NCBI RefSeq assembly: GCF_000002425.4
Contig: NC_037261.1
Location: 7,926,701 to 7,990,700 of the forward strand
Direction of reading: 5' to 3'
Length of the DNA stretch: 64,000 nucleotides
Origin: Physcomitrium patens
Taxonomy: Eukaryota > Streptophyta > Bryopsida > Funariales > Funariaceae
This document shows positions 48,382 to 60,339 of this stretch, piece by piece; the stretch's first letter is position 1; every line of letters begins with the position of its first letter. A program made the position numbers and the translations under genes. The notes beneath the pieces were generated by a model. It did not search any database, was not told the DNA's origin, and saw only the letters and a list, made by a program, of their open reading frames with translations.

Positions 48382-49955
48382 TGTCGTGTTGTAACACGAT
48401 TATACTGTGAAAATATAAAGAAAAGGGACTTTTATTAATATTCAGTTACCTCAGATATTGGGAGCAAGGACCAACTCCAGTACAAATACTGAGTGGCCAG
48501 GTTCAGTCACCCCGTTACAGTCAGCCGGGGCATATTGGAATGCTCCATTCGATTCCAATAACGGGAGTCAGGAGGAAGAGAAAGGACCAATGCACACGAC
48601 GGGTGAGCCTGGTCGAAGAGCCAATTGGATCTAATTTCAAGAATCCAATACGGGTCCTCTTATCCAATATGAGACCTGCATTGGTCGGGCAACCCAATGC
48701 AGTCTAATTACGGAAAAATCCAGGTCTTACTATGGGCCTCAGCCAGTCTGACGCGAAGGACCAATTTGATCCAATTTCAAGAATCCAATCTAGGTCCTCT
48801 TATCCAATATGAGACCTGCATTGGTCGGGCAACCCAATGTAGTCTAATAATGGAAAAATCTAGGTCTTACTATTGGCCTCAGCCAGTCTGACGCGAAGGA
48901 CCAATTTGATCCAATTACGGGAACATCCAGGTTACTACAGGCATCTTATCCAATATGAGACCTGAATTGGCCGGGCAACTCAATGCAGTCTAATTACGGG
49001 AAAGTCCAGGTCTTACTACAAGCATCTTACCCAATATGAGACTTGAATTGGTCGGGCGACTCATTGTGGACCCGAGTACGGGGTTTCGATTTTGTTTCAG
49101 GCTGTCCTATTCTCTGTGCCGTTTCAGAGAACGTTGTTTTCGGTAAATGGATCTCTTAAATGTAAAAACGGAAGAGAAAGCTCTTACGACAGGAGCCAAT
49201 TTCGGATCTAAGCTCTGATGGTGGGAGCCAATTTCGGATCCAAGATGGAAGATTGAAGAAATTCAGAGGATAAGGTTAGGGGGAGAAGAAGTTTTTGGGG
49301 GGGGTTTTTTTTTCAGATCGGGGGGTTTTTTGGATCGAAGAGCTAGCTTAAGGTTTTTTTTCAAGGTTACTAGTTCGGTTTCATTGGAGGTTTTCTAAGA
49401 TCAAGGGGATTGGAGAGGAGCTTCATGCTTCGGGTCGGGGAAGAAAAGATGGAGAATTGGGTTTTTTTTCTTCATAGAGTTTTGGGAAGACTGAGGCAAT
49501 CGTTGATGAAATCAGTGTTGTAATGGTGAATCGGGATTTTTTAATGAAGTGGGTTTGATTACTCTTGACTATTTTTGTGAAATTGAGTTGCGTCTGTGAT
49601 TGAATAATTAAAAGGGTGTCTATAGGATTGAGTATGCGGAATGAATGAAATTTATTGGATTAATCTAACAAGACAGTCAGTGGATACAAGATCGTAAGTA
49701 CAAAGCGGTATTGAAGATTAACAGTTTGGGTTGTTCGGGGTTCTCTGTAACGTCTAGAGACCTACCGGCTGGGGCAAAAAGGACTTCGATAAGCAGTTGA
49801 AGGGCATCCATATAGTTTTACGGTGGATTCTTGCAGTCGTTTATATTCCAGCAGTCAAAAACTGATAGACTGCTTGACTATTGGCAAATCTCCATACTAC
49901 CTTCTACAGCCATACGCCCGGCACGTTTTCGAGCAGGAAAGCACGTAATACGACA
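48382..49955 (+). repeat. 3' LTR of element 3
   Basis: 1574 bp, ends TACGACA, followed by TCGG. Carries the same hairpin start and 140-bp tandem array as the 5' copy. Confidence 0.95.
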
Positions 49956-49990
49956 TCGGAAAACTAGTTTGTCCAGCTACAATAGGGACC

Positions 49991-52900
49991 GTGCGGCTGA
50001 AACCTTGCACCACATCTAGTAAAGGTCCTATTCTCTCCTCAGAGCCCTCTCCTTGTTTTACATTAAATGTTATTTTAGGACCTAAACATTACAAAGTTTC
50101 TGCCTTGTTAGATTCAGGAGCCTCAGCGTGTTTTTTGGATGAAGAATTTACTAAAAGACATAGCATATCTTTAGTAAAGAAAACTAAACCTGTTCATGTT
50201 AAAGTCATAGATGGTCGTCCATTGTCTTCTGGAGATATTACTCACAAAATCCTTCCTATAGAAGTAATAATCAATGGTCATAATAGTTTTGTAGTATTTA
50301 ATATCATTAGATCTTACTCTAATCCAATCATTTTAGGTTTATCGTGGTTAGAAAAATACAACCCTCAAATAGACTGGATTTCTCGAACTCTTACTTTCTC
50401 TAAAAGTATAACTAACAGTGTAGTTAAGCAAGTAGAGAGTCCTAAGTCCAATTCAATTAAACCGGTATTTATAGGTGCAAAAGCTTTCTTGCATGCTGCT
50501 ATGAAAGAATCACCATACATTATTTATGCTACACCCGTTTCTACTGGTGAAAAGACCTCAAGTGGCATTCCAAGCCAATATCAAGAATTTCAAGATGTAT
50601 TTGAAAAAAAGAATGCGGATACACTCTCAGAACATCGTCCCTATGATTGCTCAATTGACCTTCAAGAAGGAGCACAACCGCCATTCGGACCAATCTACAG
50701 TTTATCACAAAATGAGTTGGCTGAACTCAAGGAGTATATTGAAGAAAATCTAGCCAAGAATTTCATATGCCATTCTAAATCTCTGGCAGGAGTTCCAATT
50801 CTATTTGTAAAGAAAAAAGATGGATCATTGCAGATGTGTGTTGATTATCGAGGACTCAACAAGATTACCATCAAAAACAAGTATCTACTACCTTTAATAT
50901 CCAGACTTCTTGATCAGCTCAATCAAGCTAAGTTCTATACAAAAATAGATCTTCGGAGAGCATACAATCTAGTACGCATCAAAGAAGGAGATGAATGGAA
51001 GACTGCGTTTCGAACTAGGTATGGACATTTTGAATACAACGTCATGCCTTTTGGACTTACAAATGCACCAGCAGCTTTTCAACATCTAATGAATGATGTT
51101 TTTCGAGAGTTTTTGGACGATTTTGTGGTATGTTATCTAGATGACATCTTGATCTATTCTAAGAATCCAAAAGAACATGAACTTCATGTTTGTCATGTGT
51201 TACAAAAATTAAGAGATGCAGGACTCTATGCCAAGATAGAAAAGTGTGTATTCCACACTACTCAAGTCGATTTCTTAGGTTACAACATTTCAAATGATGG
51301 ACTTATGATCGATCCTAAGAAAGTTCAAACTATTATAGACTGGAAGATCCCAAAAATGGTAAGAGATGTCCAATATTTTTTGGGATTTGCCAATTACTAT
51401 CGGATCTTCATCAAAGACTTCTCTCGAGTTGTAGCTCCACTTATACGTTTGACTTGTAAAGAAAAACTCCAATGGAATCAAGAAGCGAAAGTTGCTTTTG
51501 AATCTTTGAAGACAGCGTTTGTTTCTGCACCAATCTTGTATTGTGTTGATTTTTCCAAAGCATTCTTTATGGAAACAGATGCATCGGACTTTGCTCTGGA
51601 TGCGGTTTTATCATAAATGGAAACAGATGACAAACTTCATCCAGTAGCCTTTCATTCAAGAAAATCCTCAGTAGCAGAAATCAATTATGAGATCCACGAC
51701 AAAGAACTTCTTACAATTGTGGATTCTTTTCAAGAATGGCGTCATTATCTAGAAGGCGCTTCTAGTCCAGTCACCTTGTATACGGATCACAAGAACCTCG
51801 AATATTTTATGTCAGCACGCATATTAAATCGTCGCCAAGCTCGTTGGAGCATGTCTTTATCAAGATTCGAGTTCATCATCACTTATCGGCCAGGAAAACA
51901 ACAAGGTTTATCCGATGCCTTGTCTAGACATTCTTATCTTGCACCAAAAGAAGGAGATGCAACTTTTGAGCAACAAAGAACGGTTCTCTTGAAGCCGGAA
52001 CAATTTTATTTTCGAGCAATAAAATCAACATTGACTGTTGATTTAACTTTCTTTAAGCAAGTCCAGTTAAGTATGTCTTCAGACCCTCTTGTTCATGATA
52101 TCAAGAACAATTCTTCTAAATCTCATGATCCATCTAAATTTGAATTCAAGAACAACCTACTCTATTTCGAAGGACGCCTATATGTTCCAGAAAGAGAAGC
52201 ACGTTTACGTGTTCTTCAAGCTTGTCACGACTTCCCAGCAACAGGATATTTCAGATATAATAAGACTTTGGAGCTGATATCTAGGGATTTTTGGTGGCCT
52301 CAAATGTGGAAGGCAGTTAAAGATTTTGTACAATCATGTGATGTTTGCTCAAGATCAAAAACTCCTCGTCATCAACCTTTTGGACTTCTTCAGCCATTAC
52401 CCATTCCAGAAAATCCATGGTCTTCTGTTTCTTTAGACTTCATCACGGATCTTCTTATCTCAGGTTCTTATGACTCTATATTTGTGATAGTAGATCGTTT
52501 TATCAAGATGGCACATTTTTTACCATGTACAAAATCTATCACAGGTGAAGAAACAGCTAAGCTCTTTCTTGACAATATCTATTGCTATCATGGATTACCC
52601 AAGGATATTATATTAGATAGGAGAACTCAATTTGTATCAAGATTTTGGCGGACCCTTTTCAAGATTCTTAAAGTGGATATAAAACTATCTTTGGCATTCC
52701 ATCCTCAAACTGATGGACAAATGGAGCGTGTTAATGAAGTTTTGGAGTAATATTTAAGATGTACCATTAATTACCAACAAGATGATTGGACAACTCTTTT
52801 GCCATTGGCAGAGTTTGCTTACAATAACACGGTACACTCTTCTATAAAACAAACATCTTTCTTTGCTAATTATGGTTATCATCCACGACTTGATACTTTT

Positions 52901-53479
52901 GACTTTTCAAAAGTTGATAATTCTGCTGCGAAAGATTTGGCAATTCATTTATCAGAGCTACATGCTACGATAAAGGTGCAGTTAGAAGAGGCTCAAGAAC
53001 AACAAAAGGCCAATGCGGATGTCTATCGAAAGGAACAACTATCATTCATCTTGGGTGATAAGGTATGACTACTTCATCGCAATATCAAGACCACTCGTCC
53101 TTGTGACAAGTTGGACTATCGAAAGCTGGGACCATTTTTTATTTCTACACAAATCAATCCAGTTGCATATCGTTTAGATCTACTAGAGTCAATGTAAATC
53201 CATCCAATATTCCACGTGTCTCTTCTTGAACCATACAAGACAGTGGACATACCAAGAAGATGACAAGCTCCACCTCATCCTATAGAAGTGGACAATAATG
53301 AAGAGTTTGAAGTAGAAGAAATCTTAGATTCAAGGCGGCGCCGAAATAAATTAGAATATCTTGTCCATTGGCGCGGATATGGTATTAGTGAATGCACATG
53401 GGAGCCAATAAAGAATCTTGCAAATGCAGCAAAGGCGGTGGAGGCTTTTCATCGATGACATCCATCAAAATCAAGATGA
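49991..53479 (+). pseudogene. pol pseudogene of element 2
   Basis: Collinear with the intact pol of element 1: protease DSGA, reverse transcriptase YLDD, RNase H, integrase and chromodomain. No frameshift between 49991 and 53068. Stops: 51614-51616 (CAA to TAA), 52748-52750 (CAA to TAA), 53066-53068 (TGG to TGA), then ATG-TAA near 53195, a TGA near 53262 and a CGA-to-TGA near 53456. Nearly all are C-to-T type changes. Reading frame is preserved, so decay is recent and mostly by point mutation. Confidence 0.93.
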
Positions 53480-53573
53480 AAACTTTCTTTATAAAAGAAA
53501 CAACATCTAGGCAAGATAACATTCTACTTTCAATTCTTGTTCGTAGCTTCGTTGTAGTTGTGGCGCTCACAAG

Positions 53574-53996
53574 ATGGAGAACCAACAACCATCGGATTCA
53601 ACTCAAGAGTTTTTATTTGCTGACCTGTCGGATGAGACATTACGATTGTCACAACGTTCAAGACGACGCAATCAAGATGAAGATCTTCAAAAACGACATG
53701 TTCTTCCTCGAATAGATGGTGAGATACAATGCATTTGGTATCATGATTTGAGAAGGGACTCCCGATATTTGGTGATTTTGTTAGAAGTAAGAACAACTCC
53801 TGATGGTGTTCCAAATATTCTATTCGAAGGAAGTTACGAAGGCCTCAACAATGATCAAATAACTGGGTGGTCTTCCCGCCCTAGTATGGGACACTATCGA
53901 TGGTTGAGAGGCCCTATCAATCATCTTCGAAGAGAACAGAGATCAGAGTATGTGGCGAATACAATTCGTCGCATCATAGATTTCCTCAACATATGA
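53574..53996 (+). CDS. third ORF of element 2, unknown function
   Basis: 140-residue intact frame between pol and the polypurine tract, starting MENQQPSDSTQEFLFADLSD. The N-terminal third is polar and charged (RSRRRNQDED); the rest has CIWYHDL, a hydrophobic LVILLEV strand, an NILFEGSYEGLNNDQITGW block and a basic C-terminus (RWLRGPINHLRREQ, IRRIIDFLNI). No signal peptide, membrane segment or known domain is visible. Same-length counterparts are in element 1 (two stops) and element 4 (decayed), and the 3' end recurs at 1450-1715. Retention across divergent copies suggests it once had a role, perhaps accessory to packaging or integration; this is inference. An env-like role is not supported. 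Confidence 0.7.
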   Translation: MENQQPSDSTQEFLFADLSDETLRLSQRSRRRNQDEDLQKRHVLPRIDGEIQCIWYHDLRRDSRYLVILLEVRTTPDGVPNILFEGSYEGLNNDQITGWSSRPSMGHYRWLRGPINHLRREQRSEYVANTIRRIIDFLNI

Positions 53997-54023
53997 TGAC
54001 CGCTCCTCGTGGAACTCGTCCCT

Positions 54024-54037
54024 AGAAGGGGGGGTAA
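54024..54037 (+). promoter_or_regulatory. polypurine tract of element 2
   Basis: AGAAGGGGGGGTAA directly before the 3' LTR. Confidence 0.9.
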
Positions 54038-54577
54038 TGTCATGGCCATAATCATGTAAGCTAATAATTATATATAGAAATAGGTAGAAGTAAGTAAAAG
54101 TAGATAAAAGTAAGTTAATTCTATAATATTTAATATAAAAGCTTCCTAGAAACTTCTTAGACGCTGCTTTGACTTCATAGGTGTCTTTAATTGACTTTTT
54201 GGATTAAAAACGTGGTCAACAAGTTGGCCATGTGCCACACATGTTGTTAGCTTGAAGATCAAGCTAACTATGTGGCCCACACGTAGAAAAATGTGTCCTA
54301 CAAAGTCAACACATATTGGAGGTCCTATAGAACGTCGCCATGTAACCCCTAGTTAGATAGTATATATAGAGACAAGAGTGAAGGCTTCTTCACTCTTGTC
54401 AACTCCTTTCTTGCTTCTTGTCTAGTTTCAAGGGTCTTTAGTTTTCTTGTCTTTTGGCAATAGCCATTCCAGTTTCTCTTTCAATATATATACTTATTTA
54501 TGTATATTTTGTTACCTCTCTTTGAGTGAAGGCTCACTTGTCTAAATTATTTTTTCATCGAGTTCTTGTCCTTGACA
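54038..54577 (+). repeat. 3' LTR of element 2
   Basis: 540 bp. It lacks 21 bp present in all other copies, which removes the TGCCTTG/CAAGGCA stem-loop (after about 54290). Otherwise matches the 5' LTR with about 20 substitutions by eye. Confidence 0.95.
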
Positions 54578-54582
54578 TAAGG

Positions 54583-55876
54583 TCTAATAAGTAGTTAATT
54601 CCACCCTTAACTTATATAAAAAGTTTTGGCTTCCAAAATCTCTTCACTTCATATAAAATGCCCAAATTGTAGAAAAATCCTTCAAAATATATTTTTTCTG
54701 CAAAGAATTTCTTCTTTTTGAAGTTTAGAAATTCATATTTTTTGATCCAATAGTTCAATTTCTTTCAAATTTTAATATAATATAGCTATTATACTTAAGC
54801 TTTCTTACAAAAAAAATGAACAATAAAATCCCTCCCAATCTTTTGGCATCTTAGAAATCCTAAAAGATGTTTTAAATCCTAATTTACAAGCACCTGAATA
54901 CTATTTTCTACATATTTCAAAAATCCAAAACTAAAATGCTACAAAATTTATGCTTAAAGTTTATTAATATGATTACACACAATTTAAAAAAATTTGAGCC
55001 AAAATCTTATCAAATTTCTCAAGATATAGTTCAAAATATAACTACTAGTAAATCAGGTTACTTACTACCTTCAGATTTAAAGCACTCACTTTAACTTCCA
55101 ATATCTCCATCATTCCAAATTAAAATCTCTTCACCAATATACCAAAAGTATAGCCAAAAAAATGCTTTCTCTAATCCGGATTGCCGATCCTTTATTACTT
55201 TATGTATACGTGCGTAATATCCAAAAAAGTGACAGTAGTTACAAAAAAAACATATTAACTTTGAGCATCCATATTTCTTTCATATAAACTCCAAATTACA
55301 CAAAATTTACACCAAAACCATAATAAAAAATCTAAACTTACTAATCTTGTCTTTTAAAGCTCAAATAACCTCAAAAAAGTAACCCTTATTCCTAATAAGG
55401 CCTCAAGCAACCTTCTTGAAGCCCATTAGGTATGATTTTTGGCCAATAGAAATGGAGATTTTTATCATCCATCTCCATTCATCTATATGGATGTCTTAAC
55501 TTTTCTTTTTGCTTCTAAGACTTCTTTTCATTTTTCTAATAAGATTTATAGAATATATGTCCTAAATATCAAATAAAAGAACTAAAATAAAACTTCAAGG
55601 ATCACTAATGTCTAATAAGGGTGATTCTAAATGTTTAAAAGTTACTACTAATAAGACCAACTTCAAAAGTCACTATCAAAAGAAAATAAAGTCATATAAA
55701 TTTTATTAAATAGTCTTTTAAGCAATTTTTTTCTAAAGTAGTAATCTAATTCTATTCTACAACGAATTAAAATCTACTAACATAGCTCTTACCATGTTGT
55801 CTAGTATATTGTATATTAAATATATAAATATATTATTTTTACATGGTAGCCGAACCACAACATGACAACATGTTGG
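54583..55876. other. AT-rich intergenic DNA, no gene seen
   Basis: No coding region, LTR end or RNA gene recognised. Likely old transposon DNA. Confidence 0.55.
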
Positions 55877-56415
55877 TGTTAGGACATGAATCTCAAAAAA
55901 ATAAAATCTTTAATACACTCTTGTATCACTAAAAGAAACTAGAAAGTCACTCAAAGTTGATATAATATTGAACTAGAATGGCTATTGCCAAAAATAAGGA
56001 GACTAGAATGACTTGAAATAAGACTAAGGACTAGAAAGGCATTGATAAGAGTGAAGAAGGCTTCACTCTTGCCTCCATATATACTCTTAACTAGGAGCTA
56101 CGTAGAGATGTCTTATAGGACCTTAAAAATATGTTGACTTTATAAGACATGTATCTTAACTTACAAGGCAAGTTTTCTATATGTGCACCACATAATTAAC
56201 TTTGTTGTGCAAGCTATCAATATGTAGTTAGCTTGTTGACTAAGTTTCTAATCTACCAATGAACTACAAATACATGTAAAGTCAAGCAACATCTATGATG
56301 CTTCTAGAAAGCTTCTCTAAAAGGTCTTATGAAATTAACTTATTTTTATCTACTTTTATTTACTTCTACCTAATCATATAGGAATTTATTAAAATACCTA
56401 TGTATATTCGTGACA
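55877..56415 (-). repeat. 3' LTR of element 4
   Basis: 539 bp; on the minus strand TGTCACGAATAT...GTCCTAACA. Shares the U3/R hairpin in slightly changed form (AAGAGTGAAG/CTTCACTCTT, about 56047-56072) and a TATATATGG box. Confidence 0.8.
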
Positions 56416-56428
56416 TTACCTCCCCTTC
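56416..56428 (-). promoter_or_regulatory. polypurine tract of element 4
   Basis: GAAGGGGAGGTAA on the minus strand, directly before the 3' LTR. Confidence 0.8.
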
Positions 56429-56456
56429 AATGGACAAGTTTCACAAAAAGTAATCT

Positions 56457-56865
56457 TCATATATTGAGGAAATCCAAGATGTGACAAATTATATTTGCTA
56501 CATACTTCAATCTTTGTAATCTTCAAAGATGTTTGATAGGACCTCTCAGCCATTGATATTATTCCATACCATGGTAAAAATATCAACCTATTATTTGGTC
56601 ATTATTGAGGTCTTCATAACTTCCTTCAAATAAAATATTTAAAACGTCGTTAGGAGTTGTTCTTACTTCTAATAAAATCACCAAATATTAGGACTTTCTT
56701 CAAAGGTCATGATACTAGATACATTGTATCTCACCATCTATTCAAGGAAAGACATGTTGTTCTTGAAGATCTTCATCTTCAATATTGTGATAATCATAAT
56801 ATCTTGTGTAGTAAATTTGCAAATGAAAGCTCTTAAATTGAATTTGTTGGTTATTGGTTCTCCAT
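56457..56865 (-). pseudogene. third ORF of element 4, decayed
   Basis: On the minus strand begins ATGGAGAACCAATAACC and ends near CTCAATATATGA, following the element 2 ORF over its whole length, with in-frame stops and small indels (409 bp against 423). Confidence 0.75.
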
Positions 56866-56984
56866 CTTCTTAACTACATAGAAGCTATAAAGAAAGATAA
56901 AAAATAGAGTGATATCTTTTTTTGATCTTATTTCTTTTATAATAAAGATTTTTTATTCTTCATCCTAATTTTGATGGATGTTGT

Positions 56985-58314
56985 TAATGAAAAGCATCAA
57001 GTTTCTTTGTTGGCTCCCATGTGCATTTATCAATATCATATCCACTCCAATTAATGTGATATTCCAACCTATTTTGGCGCTACCTTGAATCTAAGACTCT
57101 TTCCACCTTAAATTCTTGATTATTAACTACTTTTATAGAAAGAAGTGGCATTTGTCTTTTTCTTGAGATATTCACTATCTTGTACGACTCAAGAAAAGAT
57201 ACATGAAATAGAAGGCGGATCTTCATAGACTCTTGCTCTTTGCGATAGGCATCTGTATTGATCTTTTGTTGTTCTTGAGCTTCTTTTAATTCTGTCTTCA
57301 TTGTTGCATATAATTTTGACAAACGATTTGCTAAATCTTTTGTTGCAAGATTATAAATTTTTGAAAAGTCAAAAGTATCAAGTCATGGATATCAACCATA
57401 ATTAGCAAAAAAAGGTATTTATTGAATAAAAGAATGTAGTGAATTATTGTATGCAAACTCTATCAATGGCAAAAGAATTGTTCAATCATCTTGATGATAG
57501 TTGATGGTACATCTCAAATATTGTTCCAAAATTTGATTCATCCCTTCCATTTGTCCATCAATTTGAGGTTGAAAAGCCAAAGAGAGCTTTATATCCACCT
57601 TTTGAATCTTGAATAGTATTTTTTAAAATCTTGATACAAATTGAGTTTCCCTATTTGAAATAATATCCTTTGACAATCCATGATATTGATAGGTATTTTC
57701 AATGAAAAGATTAGTTGTTTCTTCACCTAAAATAGATTTTATATATGGTACAAAATGTGCCATTTTGGTGAAGTAAACTATGATTATGAATATAAAATCA
57801 TACAAATTTTAACTTAGAAGATCTATAATAAAATCCATAGAAATGAAAGACCATGGTTGTTCGAAAATAGGCAATGGTTAGAGAAGTCATTAGAGTCAAT
57901 AAATAAAGAGTTTTTGATCTTGAACATACATCACATGATTGGACAAAGTCTTTTATTGCCTTTCACATTTGTGACCACCGAAAATCTTTAAATATAAGCT
58001 CTAAAGTCTTATTGTATCCAAAATATCTTACTGCTAGAAAGTCATAATATGCTTGAAGAACATGTAAATGTATTTCTTTTTTTTGAACATATAGGCATCT
58101 TTCAAAATAGAATAGGTTGTTTTTGAACTCAAACTTTGGAACATCATGAGACTTAAAAGAAAGATTCTTGATATCATGAACAAGTAGATCAAAGGACATA
58201 CTTGATTGAATTTATTTGACAAAGGTCAAATCAATAGTCAATGTTGATTTCATTGCTCGAAGATGAAAATACTCTAGTTTCAAGAAGATTATTCTTTGTT
58301 GATCAAAAGATAGG

Positions 58315-58345
<31 letters not shown>

Positions 58346-60080
58346 AAGAATGTCTAGAAAGAGAATCTAATAAATCTCGTTATTTGTTAAATTGATATGT
58401 GATCTTTTAATCAAATTTTGATAATGACATGTTTCAACGGGCTTGGTGACAATTCAAAATACATGCCAATATGAAATATTCAAGGTTCTTAAGAATTTTT
58501 ATATTTTATGACTCAACTTGAAGCACCTTCTAGATAATGATGCCATTCTTCAAATGAATCCACAATTACAAGAAGTTCTTTGTAGTGGATCTCATAATTA
58601 ATCTCAATTACTGAAAATTTCTTGGAATGAAAAGCTATTGGATAGATTTTGTCATCTATTTTTATTTAAGATAATACTACACTCAAGGTAAAGTTTGATG
58701 CATATATTTCTATAAAAAATGCCTTAAAAAAGTCAACATGATTAAAAGTTGGTACAAAAATAAATTCTTTCTTCAAAGCAATAAATGATATTTTGGCTTC
58801 TTAATTCTACTCAAGTTTGTCTTTACATGTCAAACGTGTAAGTAGAGCTGCAATTTGATAAAATTTCTTGATAAAGATTTGATAATAATTGGCAAAGCTC
58901 AAAAAGCATTGCACATCTGTTATTGTTCTTGAGATCTTCCAATCTACGATAGTTTGGACTTTCTTTGAATCCATTATAAGGCCCTCATTAGAAATGATGT
59001 ATTCCAAAAAGTCAACTTGAGTAGTGTAGAATACATACTTTTCTATCTTTGCATATAATCCTACATTTCTTAATTTTAGTAACAGACAACAAACATAAAT
59101 TTCATACTCTTTTGTATTGTTAGAATAGATTAAAATGTCGTTCAAATAATAGATGACAAAATCATCAAGAAACTTAAAAAAGACATCATTCATTAGATAT
59201 TAAAAAGTAGCTGGTGCATTCATGAGTTCAAAAGGTATGGCATTATGTTCAAAATGTCCATACTTAGTTTGAAAAGCAGTCTTCTATTCATCTCTTTTTT
59301 TAATGCGGATGAAATTATATGCTCTTTATAGATGTATTTTTATATAAATCTTTGTTTGATTTAGTTGATCAAGAAGTCTTGAAATCAAAGGTAGAAGATA
59401 CCTATTCTTGATGGTAGTCTTATTAAGTCTTTGATAATCTACTTACATTTGCAAAAATCTATCTTTTTTCTTCACAAATAAGATAGAAGCATCTGTTGGA
59501 GATTTAAAATGGCATATAAAGTTTTTAGCCAAGTTTTCATCAATGTATTCTTTGAGTGTAGTCAACTCATTTTGTGATAGGCTATAGATTGGTCGTAATG
59601 GTTGTTGAATTTTTTCTTGAAGATCAATGGTCCATTCATAAGAATGATGCTTTGAAATAATATCTATAATTTTCTTTTAAAAAACGTCTTAGAAATCTTG
59701 ATACTTACTAGGAATACCACTTGATAATTTTTTACCATCAATAATAGATGTAGAATATATAGCAAAAGATGGTCCTTTATTTGCAGCATGGATGAAAGCT
59801 CTTGCACCTACTAATAAGGATTTGGATGTACTGGACTTATGGATTTCTACTTGCCTAAAAAAACCTTGGACTAAACTATGAAAGAAATCAAGATTGCGAG
59901 AAATCCAGTCTATTTGAGGATTATATCTTTCTAACTATGATAATTCTAAAATGATTGGCTTAGAAGGAGATTTAATTACATTAAATATTACTAAACTATT
60001 GTGACCACTAGTTGCTACTACTAAAGGAATAGTTTCATGTGTAACATCTCCAGAAAACTATGAATATCTTTCTATTACTT
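56985..60080 (-). pseudogene. pol pseudogene of element 4
   Basis: Recognisable on the minus strand: protease region (about 60050-59800), reverse transcriptase around 59450-58810 (YLNDILIYSNN in place of YLDDILIYSKN, an active-site Asp-to-Asn change), RNase H, integrase fragments (58199-57963 and 57805-57623) and a chromodomain remnant at about 57110-56990. A 27-nt T run on the plus strand (58315-58341) replaces several codons after RNase H. Not functional. Confidence 0.85.
58315..58341. repeat. poly(T) tract, 27 nt, inside element 4
   Basis: Run of T on the plus strand (A in element sense) standing where element 1 has the codons after LSRRSY. Looks like expansion of an A-rich codon stretch, with pol homology resuming on both sides. 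Confidence 0.85.
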
Positions 60081-60339
60081 CTATATGCACAGGTTTGATT
60101 TTCTTAAGTAAGGATATATATATATTTAAACAAAGTCTTCATCTATAAAACAAGTTGAGACTCTTTAATCCAATAAGGCTAAGATTTTGTAATTTTTTAG
60201 TCATAAATAGACTTCTATTATAAAATAAGGTGAAGGATTAGAAGAGAGAATAGGACCTTTACTAGATGTTGTATATGATTTCAGGTGCTTAGTCCTTATT
60301 GTAGCTGGAGCAATTTATTTTTCAACACATTGTCTTCTT

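Larger units (their letters stand above)
40823..49955 (+). mobile_element. element 3: long-LTR Ty3/gypsy of fungal-like lineage, nested
   Basis: Complete 9133-bp element inside the gag of element 2. LTRs of 1578 and 1574 bp share the ends TGTCGT...ACGACA and are about 97 percent identical by eye. Target duplication is 4 bp, TCGG (40819-40822 and 49956-49959). Gag with CCHC knuckle, protease, reverse transcriptase with FLDD, RNase H and integrase; no chromodomain. The motifs FGKGGM, VDHGSEINLM and FLDDVPIKG resemble a gypsy lineage I know chiefly from basidiomycete fungi. About eight stops or frameshifts make it defective. Confidence 0.95.
39066..54577 (+). mobile_element. element 2: Ty3/gypsy chromovirus split by element 3
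   Basis: Sister copy of element 1. LTRs at 39066-39626 and 54038-54577; perfect 5-bp target duplication TAAGG at 39061-39065 and 54578-54582. gag is interrupted after 40822 by element 3 and resumes at 49956 or 49960. Without that insertion the element is about 6.4 kb. gag and pol have several stops and one frameshift, so it is no longer autonomous, but its third ORF is intact. LTR divergence is visibly higher than in element 1. Confidence 0.96.
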
